A stretch of DNA of 64,000 bases from Brachybacterium squillarum M-6-3 (GCF_000225825.1 NZ_AGBX01000007.1:124001-188000), one strand, 5' to 3'. Numbered from the stretch's first letter, positions 26,432 to 34,974 are shown. Translations and numbers: made by a program. The notes: generated by a model from the sequence alone, not told the origin.

Positions 26432-27680
26432 GCCTCGTCTCCTGGACGGCTGGGAACGGAACAAGATCCAAGCTCGCCACCGCCAGCCGCACAGAGGCCA
26501 CTTCCAACCCTGTCACCAGGTGCGGCACTATCGCCCAAGGCACCACGCCCCCGTCGATCGGCTCCACGGGCTCCTCGTTGCGTGTCTCGGCCCGGATCAC
26601 GTCGAGGCTCCACAGCAACCGGTCGTGGGCGTCCCCGAGACAACGGCTCGGCAAGCCATGACGCTCTAGATCAGCGGAGGTGAGAGGCAGAACGCTCCGC
26701 AGAGACCAGCGCAGCAGCCGCGATTTCCGCACTGTGCGGTACAACCGCTCAACGGCGTCCTGGGCAGCATCTTGTTCGCCCTGCAACAGAGTGTCCCGGG
26801 CATGGCGGGCACGGGCTGCCGCGTCGTCCGCCCCCGCAAGTGCCAGCAACGCCAGGGCATTGTCGCACCGCACCGCCGCGGACACGGGCATGGGGCCGGG
26901 ACGCTTCGCCTGCTCCGGAGTCCCGTAGCCCCCGTTATCGATCACAGCTGCCTCGGCGTCGACCACGACATCGCCCTGCAACGAGCAGCGAAGGACCAGC
27001 CCTGCCGGCCAGAACGGCAAGACAGGTCCCAACGGCAGTTGCAGGACATCCATCTCCAGACCGTCACGGTCTTCCCCGCCCTGGGCCAACGGAATGCCCC
27101 CCGGAGCCATGTCCATTCCGCCGTGGCCGCCATGACCCTCGTGGCTCTCGTGGCCGCCATGACCCTCGTGGCCGCCATGGCCGTCGTGGTTCTCGTGGCC
27201 CGCCTGGTCATGTTCCATCTCGCCATGGTCTGGGTTCCTCATACCGGGGTGTTCTTCGTGGGGCGTCCCGTCGTGCTCACCATGGTCGAGGTCCCCGTCG
27301 TCCATGTCGTTGGAGTCGTCAGAAAGCTGAGGTTCCTGCAGTCGGCCCTGCGCATCTGCTCTATGACGGGGAGTGTCGAGAAGGAGGTCTGCGGCGGTGC
27401 GTAGAGCCGATGCCACAGCGTCGGGCGAGCTGATGCTGGTGCGTACCCGCGGACCGGGCATCTGCTCCCAGATGAGGTCCACCAGTTCCGCCAGTTCAGG
27501 GCCGGGCACGCCGCACACCGCAAGGACGTCCGCATCGGCTGGGGTCCACGCCCGTCGCCATCCACGGCGCAGCATCTGATGTTCGAGCTCCACACGTGTC
27601 GACCACTGGCCCGGCGGCTCGACAACGAGGACGTGGGCAGCACGGACGGCGAGTCCGGCGAGGAGTTCGTTCAGACCCAT
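26424..27680 (-). CDS. Fused, degenerate NuoB/NuoD-like protein with His-rich linker
   Basis: 418 residues, three parts. Residues 17-100 resemble NuoB (ADADVLAVCGVPGPELAELV, then WEQMPGPRVRTSI), but the cysteines that hold cluster N2 in NuoB are absent. Residues 133-188 are a linker with about 15 His in HGG/HEGH repeats mixed with Asp and Glu. From about 208 the start of a NuoD-like domain appears (LPLGPVLPFWPAGLVLRCSL), with a helical C-terminal half lacking clear quinone-site motifs. ATG 27680 has AAGGGG upstream and overlaps the nuoA stop by 10 bases. It sits where nuoB-C-D belong in a nuo operon. Redox function is unlikely; a structural or metal-responsive role is inference. Confidence 0.65.
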   Translation of the reverse strand: MGLNELLAGLAVRAAHVLVVEPPGQWSTRVELEHQMLRRGWRRAWTPADADVLAVCGVPGPELAELVDLIWEQMPGPRVRTSISSPDAVASALRTAADLLLDTPRHRADAQGRLQEPQLSDDSNDMDDGDLDHGEHDGTPHEEHPGMRNPDHGEMEHDQAGHENHDGHGGHEGHGGHESHEGHGGHGGMDMAPGGIPLAQGGEDRDGLEMDVLQLPLGPVLPFWPAGLVLRCSLQGDVVVDAEAAVIDNGGYGTPEQAKRPGPMPVSAAVRCDNALALLALAGADDAAARARHARDTLLQGEQDAAQDAVERLYRTVRKSRLLRWSLRSVLPLTSADLERHGLPSRCLGDAHDRLLWSLDVIRAETRNEEPVEPIDGGVVPWAIVPHLVTGLEVASVRLAVASLDLVPFPAVQETRHV

Positions 27681-28015
27681 CGAAACGCCCCTTCCCGCCA
27701 AGCCCAGGCCACAGCGACAAGCAGAGCGCCGAGAAAGAGGAACATCTCGACGACTGCGGAGAGCCCCTTCTCAATCACGACCACGGCCCAGGGGTACATG
27801 AACAGCATCTCGACGTCGAAGGCCAGGAAGATGATGGACGCAAGATACCAACGCACGTGGAAGCGCGATAGGGCGTGCTCCTGGGGCACCCATCCAGATT
27901 GGGCAGGCAACGAGGTCAACGGATCGACGTGAACCGTCAAGACACGATGCGCCGCGAACAGCGCCACGAGGGTCAGCATCGCCACCAAGGCCATGGCCAC
28001 AATCCCGAAATACAT
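27671..28015 (-). CDS. nuoA: Complex I-like subunit A
   Basis: 114 residues, three helices, NuoA family, with the conserved RFHVRWYLASIIFLAFDVEM followed by LFMYPWAVV. First gene of the eight-gene operon. ATG 28015 is at the start of similarity; GTG three bases upstream is another possibility. Its 3' end overlaps the following gene. A fragment of a copZ-like gene lies about 95 bases upstream. Confidence 0.87.
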   Translation of the reverse strand: MYFGIVAMALVAMLTLVALFAAHRVLTVHVDPLTSLPAQSGWVPQEHALSRFHVRWYLASIIFLAFDVEMLFMYPWAVVVIEKGLSAVVEMFLFLGALLVAVAWAWREGAFRWV

Positions 28016-28109
28016 CACGATCAGACCTTTCGGCAGGGCGGGGCATAGAGCTCTGGGCTCCATGATAGGGAGGAACCCACCGTAGCGAGATCTTCCCTCT
28101 CACTCTGAA

Positions 28110-28238
28110 TCATCTGACTGAACCGGCCTCCTCGACTGCGCCGAGGACCGTGGTGTCGTCGATTTCGTTCTCGGAGGTGACGACGAGGCGAACCGTCTGG
28201 GCGCTCACCTGGAGGTCGGTCACCTCGGTGAGCCCCCG
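28110..28238 (-). pseudogene. Fragment of an HMA-domain copper chaperone
   Basis: About 42 codons reading LTEVTDLQVSAQTVRLVVTS and then EIDDTTVLGAVEEAG to a TGA. This matches the C-terminal half of the copZ product at 19191-19406 closely, but the part with the GMTCGHC metal site is missing upstream. It lies between the multicopper oxidase and the complex I-like operon. Confidence 0.7.
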
Positions 28239-28432
28239 ACAACGTCGGAGGGTCTCCCCTGGCGGGGAACAACGGGAAGGCACGCTCCATGCGGGCCTTC
28301 CGGCGAGCAGGTTGGTCGCTGGCACACGTCTGTTCGTGAACGCCGCGGACGATGAGGTGACGGTCGGTCGAATCGATCGCAGTGACGCAGCCGGTCTCAC
28401 CGTGGCGCCCTCGGGGGCGTGGCCGTACGGCG

Positions 28433-29947
28433 TCAGGGCGCGTAGTCGATCCCTGTCATCATGCCGACTTCCTGGTGGTACGCGTTGTGGCAGTGCGCTG
28501 CCCACCGGCCCGGATTGTCCGCATCGAAGTCGAGGGCGAACGATTCCATGGGCGCCATCATCACCGTGTCCTTCCGGAGCCCCGACGGCAGGGCGAAGGT
28601 ATGCCCGTGGATGTGGAGGGGGTGGCTCATCATCGTCTGGTTGGTCGCGAGGATGCGCGCACGCTGTCCCTCGCGGATGCTGAGTGGCGTGTTCTGCCCG
28701 TAGGGGGCGCCGTTGATGGCCCATTGGTACGGCCGCATCGAGCCTTGGAATGCGAGCTCGAGTTCGGTGTCGACGGCGCGGTCCTCGAGTCGCGAGGCTT
28801 CGGCCGGTTCCAGAGTGGATCCGATGAGGACCTCCCCGTCGAGCTCTCTGACCTGGACGTCCGGAGCGGGCGCTTCCCCGGCACCGGTCTTCAGCACGGC
28901 GAGCCCTTGGCCGCCGCTGGGTTTCCCGACGGGACGGGCCACCAGAGGGAACATGCCGTCCTTCACGGTGACCACCACGTCGTACCGTTCGCCCATGCCG
29001 AGGTAGAGCGCCTTGGCGGTGACCGGTTCGACGGGGAATCCATCCGAGTGGGTGACGGAGAGGTCGTGGTCGCCGAGCGCGAGAGCGAAGATGGTGTCGG
29101 CGGAGGCGTTGATCATGCGGATGCGCACGCGCTGGCCGGGCTTCGCGTCGAAGATCTGCGGTGCTTCGGGGATCCGGCCGTTGATGAGGAAGTGGGGGTA
29201 GGCCACGTCACCGGCGTCTCCCCAGGGTGCGTTCCCCATCGGCATGCCGCCGTGATCCATGCCTCCGGATCCACCGTCGGCGGTGTCGTCGCCCATGGGC
29301 ATGTTGCCGTGTTCCATGCCGCCGGTATCTGAGGGCCCGGCGCTGGTCAGCGCGGCCAGGACCTCATCGGGGGTCTGCCCGGTCCCATCGATCCAGTCAT
29401 CGAGGGTCACGATCCATTCCGCGTCGTAGTCCCCGGGTTCGTCGGGGTCGTCGATGATCAGTGGGGCGTAGAGCCCGCGGTCGAGTTGCAATCCGACGTG
29501 GGAGTGGAGGAAGTAAGTGCCGGGGTCGGGGGCGACGAACTCGTAGCTGAAAGAGGTGTCCGGCTCGACCGGGTCCTGAGTCATTCCGGGCACCCCGTCG
29601 GCTGCGTTGTGCAGTCGGATGCCGTGCCAGTGGATCGTGGAGGCCTCCGGCAGCCGGTTCTCGAGCGTGATGCGCAGGAGGTCGCCGGCTGTGGCGCGGA
29701 TCAGCGGCCCGGGGAGGGACTCGCCGTATGCCCAGGTCGAGACCGTCTTCCCTCCGAGGTCCACCGTCGTCGGCGCCGCGGTGAGGGTCTGGGTGACGAC
29801 GTTCTGACCGGCCTTCGGCGTCAGGGCAGGAGGCGGCGCGAAGGTCCCCGCCTCAGTCGGGGTGGTGCGGTTGCCGCAGGCCGCGAGCGTCAGCGCTGCC
29901 GCACCGAGACCTCCGGTGAACACAGTGCGGCGGGAAATACTCTTCAC
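28433..29947 (-). CDS. Multicopper oxidase (lipoprotein, Tat-type leader)
   Basis: 504-residue three-cupredoxin oxidase, probably oxidising Cu(I) to Cu(II) outside the membrane. The leader has ISRRTVF and a lipobox LAAC (Cys24). Copper ligands are seen in order: HWHG, HSH (YFLHSHVG), HPLHIHGH and HCHNAYHQEVGMM. A Met/His/Gly-rich insertion lies in the middle (MEHGNMPMGDD, MDHGGMPMG), as in CueO-like copper-tolerance oxidases. GTG 29947 has AAGGA 8 bases upstream; an ATG at 30028 would overlap the upstream gene. Confidence 0.92.
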   Translation of the reverse strand: MKSISRRTVFTGGLGAAALTLAACGNRTTPTEAGTFAPPPALTPKAGQNVVTQTLTAAPTTVDLGGKTVSTWAYGESLPGPLIRATAGDLLRITLENRLPEASTIHWHGIRLHNAADGVPGMTQDPVEPDTSFSYEFVAPDPGTYFLHSHVGLQLDRGLYAPLIIDDPDEPGDYDAEWIVTLDDWIDGTGQTPDEVLAALTSAGPSDTGGMEHGNMPMGDDTADGGSGGMDHGGMPMGNAPWGDAGDVAYPHFLINGRIPEAPQIFDAKPGQRVRIRMINASADTIFALALGDHDLSVTHSDGFPVEPVTAKALYLGMGERYDVVVTVKDGMFPLVARPVGKPSGGQGLAVLKTGAGEAPAPDVQVRELDGEVLIGSTLEPAEASRLEDRAVDTELELAFQGSMRPYQWAINGAPYGQNTPLSIREGQRARILATNQTMMSHPLHIHGHTFALPSGLRKDTVMMAPMESFALDFDADNPGRWAAHCHNAYHQEVGMMTGIDYAP

Positions 29948-29978
29948 AGGTGCAGTCCTTCTAGAGCGAGGGGCGGTG

Positions 29979-30215
29979 TCATGGCCGACAGGCGTCCAAG
30001 ACCAGTCGTCGTCGTTGCTCGAACTCATCGGCCGTGATCTCTCCTCGAGCCAGGCGCAGCGAGAGTTCCCCGATCGCCTCGTTCTCGTCCCGAGCGCGTC
30101 GGGGGCGCCCGGGCAACACGGTGCGTGCCAGCAGCAGCGCCGAGGCCCAGAGGAGAACGAGGAGACCGGCGACCATCGCCCACATCAGCCACGACATCGC
30201 ATCGGTCGGCATCAT
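29979..30215 (-). CDS. SHOCT-domain membrane protein
   Basis: 78 residues: one helix (about 8-30), a basic linker, then a C-terminal SHOCT-type motif with LARGEITADEFEQRR. SHOCT modules are short oligomerisation segments at protein ends. It precedes the multicopper oxidase gene by 31 bases in the same leftward operon, divergent from the response regulator gene. A small membrane accessory protein; function unknown. Confidence 0.75.
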   Translation of the reverse strand: MMPTDAMSWLMWAMVAGLLVLLWASALLLARTVLPGRPRRARDENEAIGELSLRLARGEITADEFEQRRRLVLDACRP

Positions 30216-30300
30216 CGAGCAGCTCCCTTGGTCGAGTACGTACGCGACACGGTCCCCACCAGGTTCCCCCGGGGCGGGGGAAGATCTCGTCGAGAGTTCC

Positions 30301-30317
30301 TCAAGATCTGGTCCAGA
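30301..30317. promoter_or_regulatory. Tandem direct repeat, candidate response-regulator site
   Basis: TCAAGA and TCCAGA start 11 bases apart with spacer TCTGG. A close relative with the same spacing lies at 34975-34991. One helical turn between half-sites is typical for OmpR-family regulators such as the one encoded at 30377. Confidence 0.5.
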
Positions 30318-30376
30318 TAGTCCGCCTGCACTTCCGTAGACGCGCGGGGTCCAGGAACGGAGACCAGACTGGAGCC

Positions 30377-31090
30377 ATGAGGAGCGAAGCGGATCGAACG
30401 GCAGCGATGGTTCTCGTCGTCGAGGACGAAGCGGCGCTGTCGGACGTCGTCCAGGCGTATCTCGTGAAGGCCGGCTACGCGACTGCGAGCGCGCGGAGCG
30501 GTCCAGAGGCGGTGGAGATGGCCCGTGCCCTGGCGCCGGACGTGATCGTCCTCGATCTCGGCCTGCCTGGTTTAGATGGCTTGGAGGTGATGCGCAGGAT
30601 CCGCACTTTCTCGGACTGCTACGTGCTGATCACGACGGCGCGATCCGAGGAGGTGGACCGCCTGGTGGGGCTGTCGGTGGGGGCGGATGACTACCTCACC
30701 AAGCCGTTCAGCGTGCGTGAGCTCGTCGCCCGGGTCCAGGCCGTGCTGCGGCGGCCTCGCGCCGAATCCGGGACGGCGTCTTCGGACACAGTGCGCACGT
30801 ACGGAGAGCTCGAGATCGACACGGCTGCGCAGGAAGTACGACTCGCTGGCCGGCCACTGCCGCTGACCCCCACCGAGAGGGGGCTCCTGATGACCCTGGC
30901 GCTCAGTCCTGGCCAGGCCTTCAGCCGCAGACAGCTGATGGAGGCCGTCTGGGGCGACAGCTGGATCGGGGATGACCATCTCGTCGATGTGCACATCGCC
31001 AACCTCCGCCGGAAGCTCGACGAGTCGGCTGAGTCCGCACGGTTCATCACCACGGTGCGCGGTATCGGATACCGGATGGGGAAGGGATGA
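30377..31090 (+). CDS. OmpR-family response regulator
   Basis: 237 residues. Receiver domain with acidic pocket VEDE, phosphorylated Asp60 (IVLDLGLPG), a Thr in LITTARS and Lys109 in YLTKPF; C-terminal winged helix with VDVHIANLRRKL. ATG 30377 begins the receiver fold. The kinase gene follows after 4 bases. Placed divergently from the oxidase operon inside the copper island, so copper stress signalling (CopR/CusR-like) is likely but inferred. Confidence 0.93.
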   Translation: MRSEADRTAAMVLVVEDEAALSDVVQAYLVKAGYATASARSGPEAVEMARALAPDVIVLDLGLPGLDGLEVMRRIRTFSDCYVLITTARSEEVDRLVGLSVGADDYLTKPFSVRELVARVQAVLRRPRAESGTASSDTVRTYGELEIDTAAQEVRLAGRPLPLTPTERGLLMTLALSPGQAFSRRQLMEAVWGDSWIGDDHLVDVHIANLRRKLDESAESARFITTVRGIGYRMGKG

Positions 31091-31094
31091 GCTC

Positions 31095-32228
31095 GTGACC
31101 GCCCCCAGTACCTCTGTTCGAACGGTCCGGCCTAGCACCAGCTTGGCCTCGCGCCTGATGATCGGCCAGCTCATCGTGCTGCTCGCCGGCGCACTCACCA
31201 TCACGACGCTGACGGTGATCATCGGGCCCGCCGTCTTCCACTACCACCTGCTCCAGACCGACCTCCCCGTGGGCAGTGCCGAACTCGTCCACATCGAACG
31301 CGCCTACCGCGACGCGCTCGCACTTGCCCTCGGAGTCGGACTGGTGGTCTCCCTCCTGGCCGCGGGACTGGTCACCTGGAACTTGGCACGACGACTCCGC
31401 CAGACGCTTCACGGCCTCACCTCGGCTGTCGATGAACTGTCCCGAGGCCACTACTCCACACGCGTGCCCTCCGTCGGAGCCGGGACCGAGCTGGATTCTC
31501 TGGCCGCCACGCTCAACGACATGGCTGCACGCCTGGATGCTGTCGAAGAGACCCGACGTCAACTGCTCGCCGACCTCGCGCATGAGCTGCGCACCCCGAT
31601 CGCCACCCTCTCCGCGCATCACGAGGCCATGGCCGACGGCGTCATCGAAGCCGATGCGGCCATGCCCATCCTCGCCGGCCAGACCGTGCGACTGTCGCGG
31701 TTGGCCGACGACATCAGTGAGGTGTCCCGGGCCGAGGAGGGCCAGCTCCCGGTACAGCTGCACCCCCTCGCCGTCGATGACTTGCTGGCATCAGCACTCC
31801 AGGAATGGGAGGAACGGTTTGAGACAGCGGGTGTGGCATTACGACGAGAAGTCGCCCTGCCCCACTCCGTGACGATCCACGCAGATCCCGACCGCCTCGC
31901 TCAAGTGCTCGGGAACCTACTGAGCAATGCTCTGCGGCACACGTCACCCAGAGGCACAGTCACGGTCTCGGCAGCCACCCACGGCAGCACGGTGGAGATC
32001 GCGGTAGCGGATGACGGCGAAGGGTTCACCGCTGAGGACCGGTCTCGCCTGTTCGAACGCTTCTTCCGCGCCGACAGCTCCCGCACCCGTGAGAACTCCG
32101 GCTCAGGCATCGGCCTGACGATCAGTCGAGCCCTGGTCGATGCGCACGGCGGGACCATGGCCGCGGCCAGTGAGGGCTCAGGGCGGGGAGCCACCTTCAC
32201 CATCCGGTTGCCCCGAGCAATCGTCTGA
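31095..32228 (+). CDS. Sensor histidine kinase
   Basis: 377 residues. Two membrane helices (about 22-45 and 74-95) with only about 28 residues between them outside, a HAMP region (96-150), His163 in LAHELRTPIATL, and an ATPase domain with NLLSNALRH, DDGEGF and GSGIGL boxes. GTG 31095 has GAAGGG upstream. Partner of the preceding response regulator. The tiny external loop holds no Met/His cluster of the CusS type, so the signal is not obvious. Confidence 0.9.
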   Translation: MTAPSTSVRTVRPSTSLASRLMIGQLIVLLAGALTITTLTVIIGPAVFHYHLLQTDLPVGSAELVHIERAYRDALALALGVGLVVSLLAAGLVTWNLARRLRQTLHGLTSAVDELSRGHYSTRVPSVGAGTELDSLAATLNDMAARLDAVEETRRQLLADLAHELRTPIATLSAHHEAMADGVIEADAAMPILAGQTVRLSRLADDISEVSRAEEGQLPVQLHPLAVDDLLASALQEWEERFETAGVALRREVALPHSVTIHADPDRLAQVLGNLLSNALRHTSPRGTVTVSAATHGSTVEIAVADDGEGFTAEDRSRLFERFFRADSSRTRENSGSGIGLTISRALVDAHGGTMAAASEGSGRGATFTIRLPRAIV

Positions 32229-32262
32229 CCGCTGAGCCGGCCGCGTACGGCGGGCTCAGCGA

Positions 32263-33030
32263 TCAGACGATCGTGGTGAAGTTGCCGATCCGCACCTGGA
32301 GCAGTGCCATCCACTGCTCCCACACTCCGGAGACCAGCAGGAGTCCGATGGCGATGAGCACGGAGCCGCCAACGATCTGGAGCGTGCGGCGATGCCGGGA
32401 CAGCACTCTGGAGATTCCGAGGGCGCGCCGGAACACGAGAGCGAAGAGGATGAACGGGATCCCGAGCCCGATCGCATAGCCGAAAGCCAGGAGAGCGCCG
32501 CGGCTCGCGGATGCCTCCCCGAGGCTGAGTGCGGCGACCGCGGCGAACGTCGGCCCGATGCACGGGGTCCAGGAGAAGCCGAACGTGATCCCGAGCAGCG
32601 GGGCGCCGGCGAGTCCGGCATCGGGGCGCTTCCGGATCCTTTTCACACCGGAGAGGCGGGGGAAGATTCCCACGAACACCAGGCCCATGAGGATGACCAG
32701 CACCCCGGAGATCCGATTGATCGCGCTCGTGTACTGGATCACCAATGACCCGAGTGCACCGACGAATCCGCCGATGACCAGGAACACCGCCGTGAAGCCC
32801 GCGACGAACAGCACAGCGCCGGTGACCAGGCGCCATGGCCGTTCCCCGGGATCGCCGGTGCGGGGCGGCCCGGCGCTTCCTCCGGTGAGCCCAGTGATGT
32901 ATCCGAGGTAGCCGGGGACCACCGGAAGCACGCACGGCGAGAGGAACGCGACCAGACCGGCCACCATCGACAGCAGCAGGGCTGCGGCCAGGGGTCCGCT
33001 CAGCACGGTGGTGGCGAACAGTTCACCCAT
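32263..33030 (-). CDS. Cytochrome c biogenesis/thiol transport protein CcdA-like
   Basis: 255 residues, six or more membrane helices, CcdA/DsbD-core family. It carries reducing equivalents from cytosolic thioredoxin to extracytoplasmic thiol proteins; the two membrane cysteines are in LSPCVLP and SWTPCIGP. Its ATG overlaps the TlpA stop in TGATG, so the two are coupled: CcdA reduces, TlpA delivers. Located in a leftward operon with CueP and a YdhK lipoprotein. Confidence 0.9.
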   Translation of the reverse strand: MGELFATTVLSGPLAAALLLSMVAGLVAFLSPCVLPVVPGYLGYITGLTGGSAGPPRTGDPGERPWRLVTGAVLFVAGFTAVFLVIGGFVGALGSLVIQYTSAINRISGVLVILMGLVFVGIFPRLSGVKRIRKRPDAGLAGAPLLGITFGFSWTPCIGPTFAAVAALSLGEASASRGALLAFGYAIGLGIPFILFALVFRRALGISRVLSRHRRTLQIVGGSVLIAIGLLLVSGVWEQWMALLQVRIGNFTTIV

Positions 33031-33692
33031 CAGGCGGCCTCCGCTAGCACGGCATCCAAGAGGCTCTCTAGGGTGCTCTGATCGGCTGCGCCCGCGATCC
33101 GGGCGGCTACTCGTCCTTCAGCATCGAGGATCAAAGTCGTGGGGACGGCGTTGGGCGAGACGCTGCCGTCCATGGACGCGATCACCGCGCCGTCGGTGTC
33201 GGGGATCGAGGGGTAGGTGATGCCGAAGGTCTCCTCGAACGCGGCGGCCGGCCCGGCCTTGTCGCGCGTGTTCACGCCCACGAACTCCACTCCCAGGGCG
33301 CTGTACTCGGAGTGCACGGCCTTCAGCGCCGGTGCTTCGACCCGGCACGGCGGACACGACGCATACCAGACGTTGATCAGCAAGGGTGCACCGCGCAGCG
33401 CCGTGGAGTCGAAGTCGTCGCCGTCGTAGGTGGTTCCCCGAATCTCCAGAGGATCGGCGCGACCCTCCGGGGGGATCTCGACGACAACCCCATCACCGGA
33501 GACGTACCCGGCGTTCGCCTCGCTCGCGGCATCCGAGGAACCGCTGCACGCCGCAAGAAGGGGCGCGAGGACGAGCAGGCTCCCGCCCAGCCGCAACGTG
33601 GTCCGCCGGTTCGGACCGGGCCGGGCCCCGCTCCGCGCAGCAGGGCTGACCATCGAGTGCCCGAAGACGGGGCGTATGCTTCGTCTGCTCAT
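33030..33692 (-). CDS. TlpA/ResA-like thioredoxin lipoprotein
   Basis: 220 residues. Signal with lipobox LLAACS (Cys49), then a thioredoxin fold with CPPC in VWYASCPPCRVEA and a cis-Pro loop (AVPTTLILD-type). Acts outside the membrane as a thiol reductant or cytochrome c maturation factor. No cytochrome or haem-ligation gene is near, so in this operon it more likely keeps CueP or other copper-exposed thiols reduced. Overlaps CueP by ATGA and CcdA by TGATG. Confidence 0.88.
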   Translation of the reverse strand: MSRRSIRPVFGHSMVSPAARSGARPGPNRRTTLRLGGSLLVLAPLLAACSGSSDAASEANAGYVSGDGVVVEIPPEGRADPLEIRGTTYDGDDFDSTALRGAPLLINVWYASCPPCRVEAPALKAVHSEYSALGVEFVGVNTRDKAGPAAAFEETFGITYPSIPDTDGAVIASMDGSVSPNAVPTTLILDAEGRVAARIAGAADQSTLESLLDAVLAEAA

Positions 33693-34342
33693 GTCAGCTG
33701 GAGACTGGTCAGACAGGTCAGATCATCCTCCGCCTGGGTCGAGATGGACGCGGTCCCCGTGTAGTCCTCGAGGGTGCACGTGAGGTCCGCGGTGATCCCG
33801 CGCGGCAGCCAGAAACCGATGAACCCGTTGTCATGTGTGGTGCGAGTGCCCTCCTCGAGGATCTCGCCCGAGCTGCTGTCGACCACGCTCACGGAGATCT
33901 CGCGGCTGCGCAGCTCCCCGCGGCACGTCGTCAGACTGTGGAACGCGCACTCGTGCGTGGTCTCCACGAACGGGGCCACCGACAGGTAGAACTGATCCTG
34001 CGGAAGGGGCAGCTCGGCCTCGCGCCCTGCATCGTCTCGGAGCTGCAGAGACGTCGCAGTGACGCTGGCGATCAGATCCTGCGGTCGCTCAGCCACCGGG
34101 AGCGCCTCGAGACGGTCGATGATCTCGTGCGCGTCCGCGTCGGCGAAGCCATGTTCCCGGAGCAGCTCCTGATCACCCGTGACGGATGCGGGCTCGGACC
34201 CGCCGGTCCCGCAACCGGCGACCACGAGCGGGAACAGGACGGCACCGATCACGAGCGATCGCCGGGGCAGCCGCACGGTACGACGACGGGGCCCACCCCC
34301 GGAGGAGGCGCGCGGGCCTCGAAGGTACGACGGGGTGGTCAT
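33689..34342 (-). CDS. cueP: CueP family copper-binding lipoprotein
   Basis: 217 residues. Signal with lipobox VAGC (Cys44), then the CueP fold with the signature ECAFHSLTTCRGEL and a third conserved Cys region (ADLTCTLE), followed by a C-terminal Cys. In Salmonella CueP is a periplasmic copper reservoir; here it would be anchored on the outer face of the membrane. ATG 34342 overlaps the upstream YdhK stop in TGATG. CcdA and TlpA follow directly, which suggests they service its thiols. Confidence 0.9.
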   Translation of the reverse strand: MTTPSYLRGPRASSGGGPRRRTVRLPRRSLVIGAVLFPLVVAGCGTGGSEPASVTGDQELLREHGFADADAHEIIDRLEALPVAERPQDLIASVTATSLQLRDDAGREAELPLPQDQFYLSVAPFVETTHECAFHSLTTCRGELRSREISVSVVDSSSGEILEEGTRTTHDNGFIGFWLPRGITADLTCTLEDYTGTASISTQAEDDLTCLTSLQLT

Positions 34343-34926
34343 CACGCAGGCTCGATCTCGCTCTCGACGACCCACTTGTGGTTCGTCATCATCATCCCGT
34401 CGGCCTCGTAATCGACCATGTACACGGTCTCCTCGGTGGCACTGTCGATGGTGGCCTCAGCACCCTCCATCCCGGTCATGTGATCGGCGGTGATGACCAC
34501 CTCGGTGCCCTCTGCCAGCGGTGCCTCGCCCGGGTTCTCGAGCTCCTCGTGAACGACCCACTTGTGGTCAGTGACCGGCTCACCGCCATCGGTCGGCGTG
34601 AAGCTGACCGAGTAGGTCGTGGTGTCGAAGGCACCGGAGATCGTCGCCGTCGCCCCCTCCATGCCCTCCATGTGGTCCGCCGTGAGTGTCACTTCCGTGC
34701 CGACCGGGAACTCGGGATCCTCCGCAGACGCCATACCTTCGGGCGCTGGGCCGCCATCCATCGGGTGCTCCATGCCCCCGTTGCCACCACCATCGGACGC
34801 CTCCGATGCCTCGGACCCACCCGATGTCTGACCGTCGTCAGACCCGTTGTCGGTGCAGCCGGCAAACACAATCGCACCGGTGACGACGACGGCCGCGAGG
34901 CGACCGAAAGAACGACGAGAACGCAT
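34342..34926 (-). CDS. YdhK/DUF1541 lipoprotein
   Basis: 194 residues. Lipobox FAGC (Cys24), a Met/Gly/Asp-rich stretch, then two DUF1541 repeats, each with ADHMxGMEGA and a DHKWVV or NHKWVV end. The repeated His/Met pairs suggest copper binding. First gene of the leftward operon YdhK-CueP-TlpA-CcdA, divergent from the Csp gene. Confidence 0.88.
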   Translation of the reverse strand: MRSRRSFGRLAAVVVTGAIVFAGCTDNGSDDGQTSGGSEASEASDGGGNGGMEHPMDGGPAPEGMASAEDPEFPVGTEVTLTADHMEGMEGATATISGAFDTTTYSVSFTPTDGGEPVTDHKWVVHEELENPGEAPLAEGTEVVITADHMTGMEGAEATIDSATEETVYMVDYEADGMMMTNHKWVVESEIEPA

Positions 34927-34974
34927 AATCTCTCCTAGTCAGAGGACACTTTGCACCAGCCTATGCGCCCCAGG

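Noticed and set aside
26772-27404. + strand frame rich in Val/Ala opposite the His-rich linker
   Set aside because: Arises from the His/Gly repeat codons read in reverse; the - strand fits the nuo operon with overlaps.
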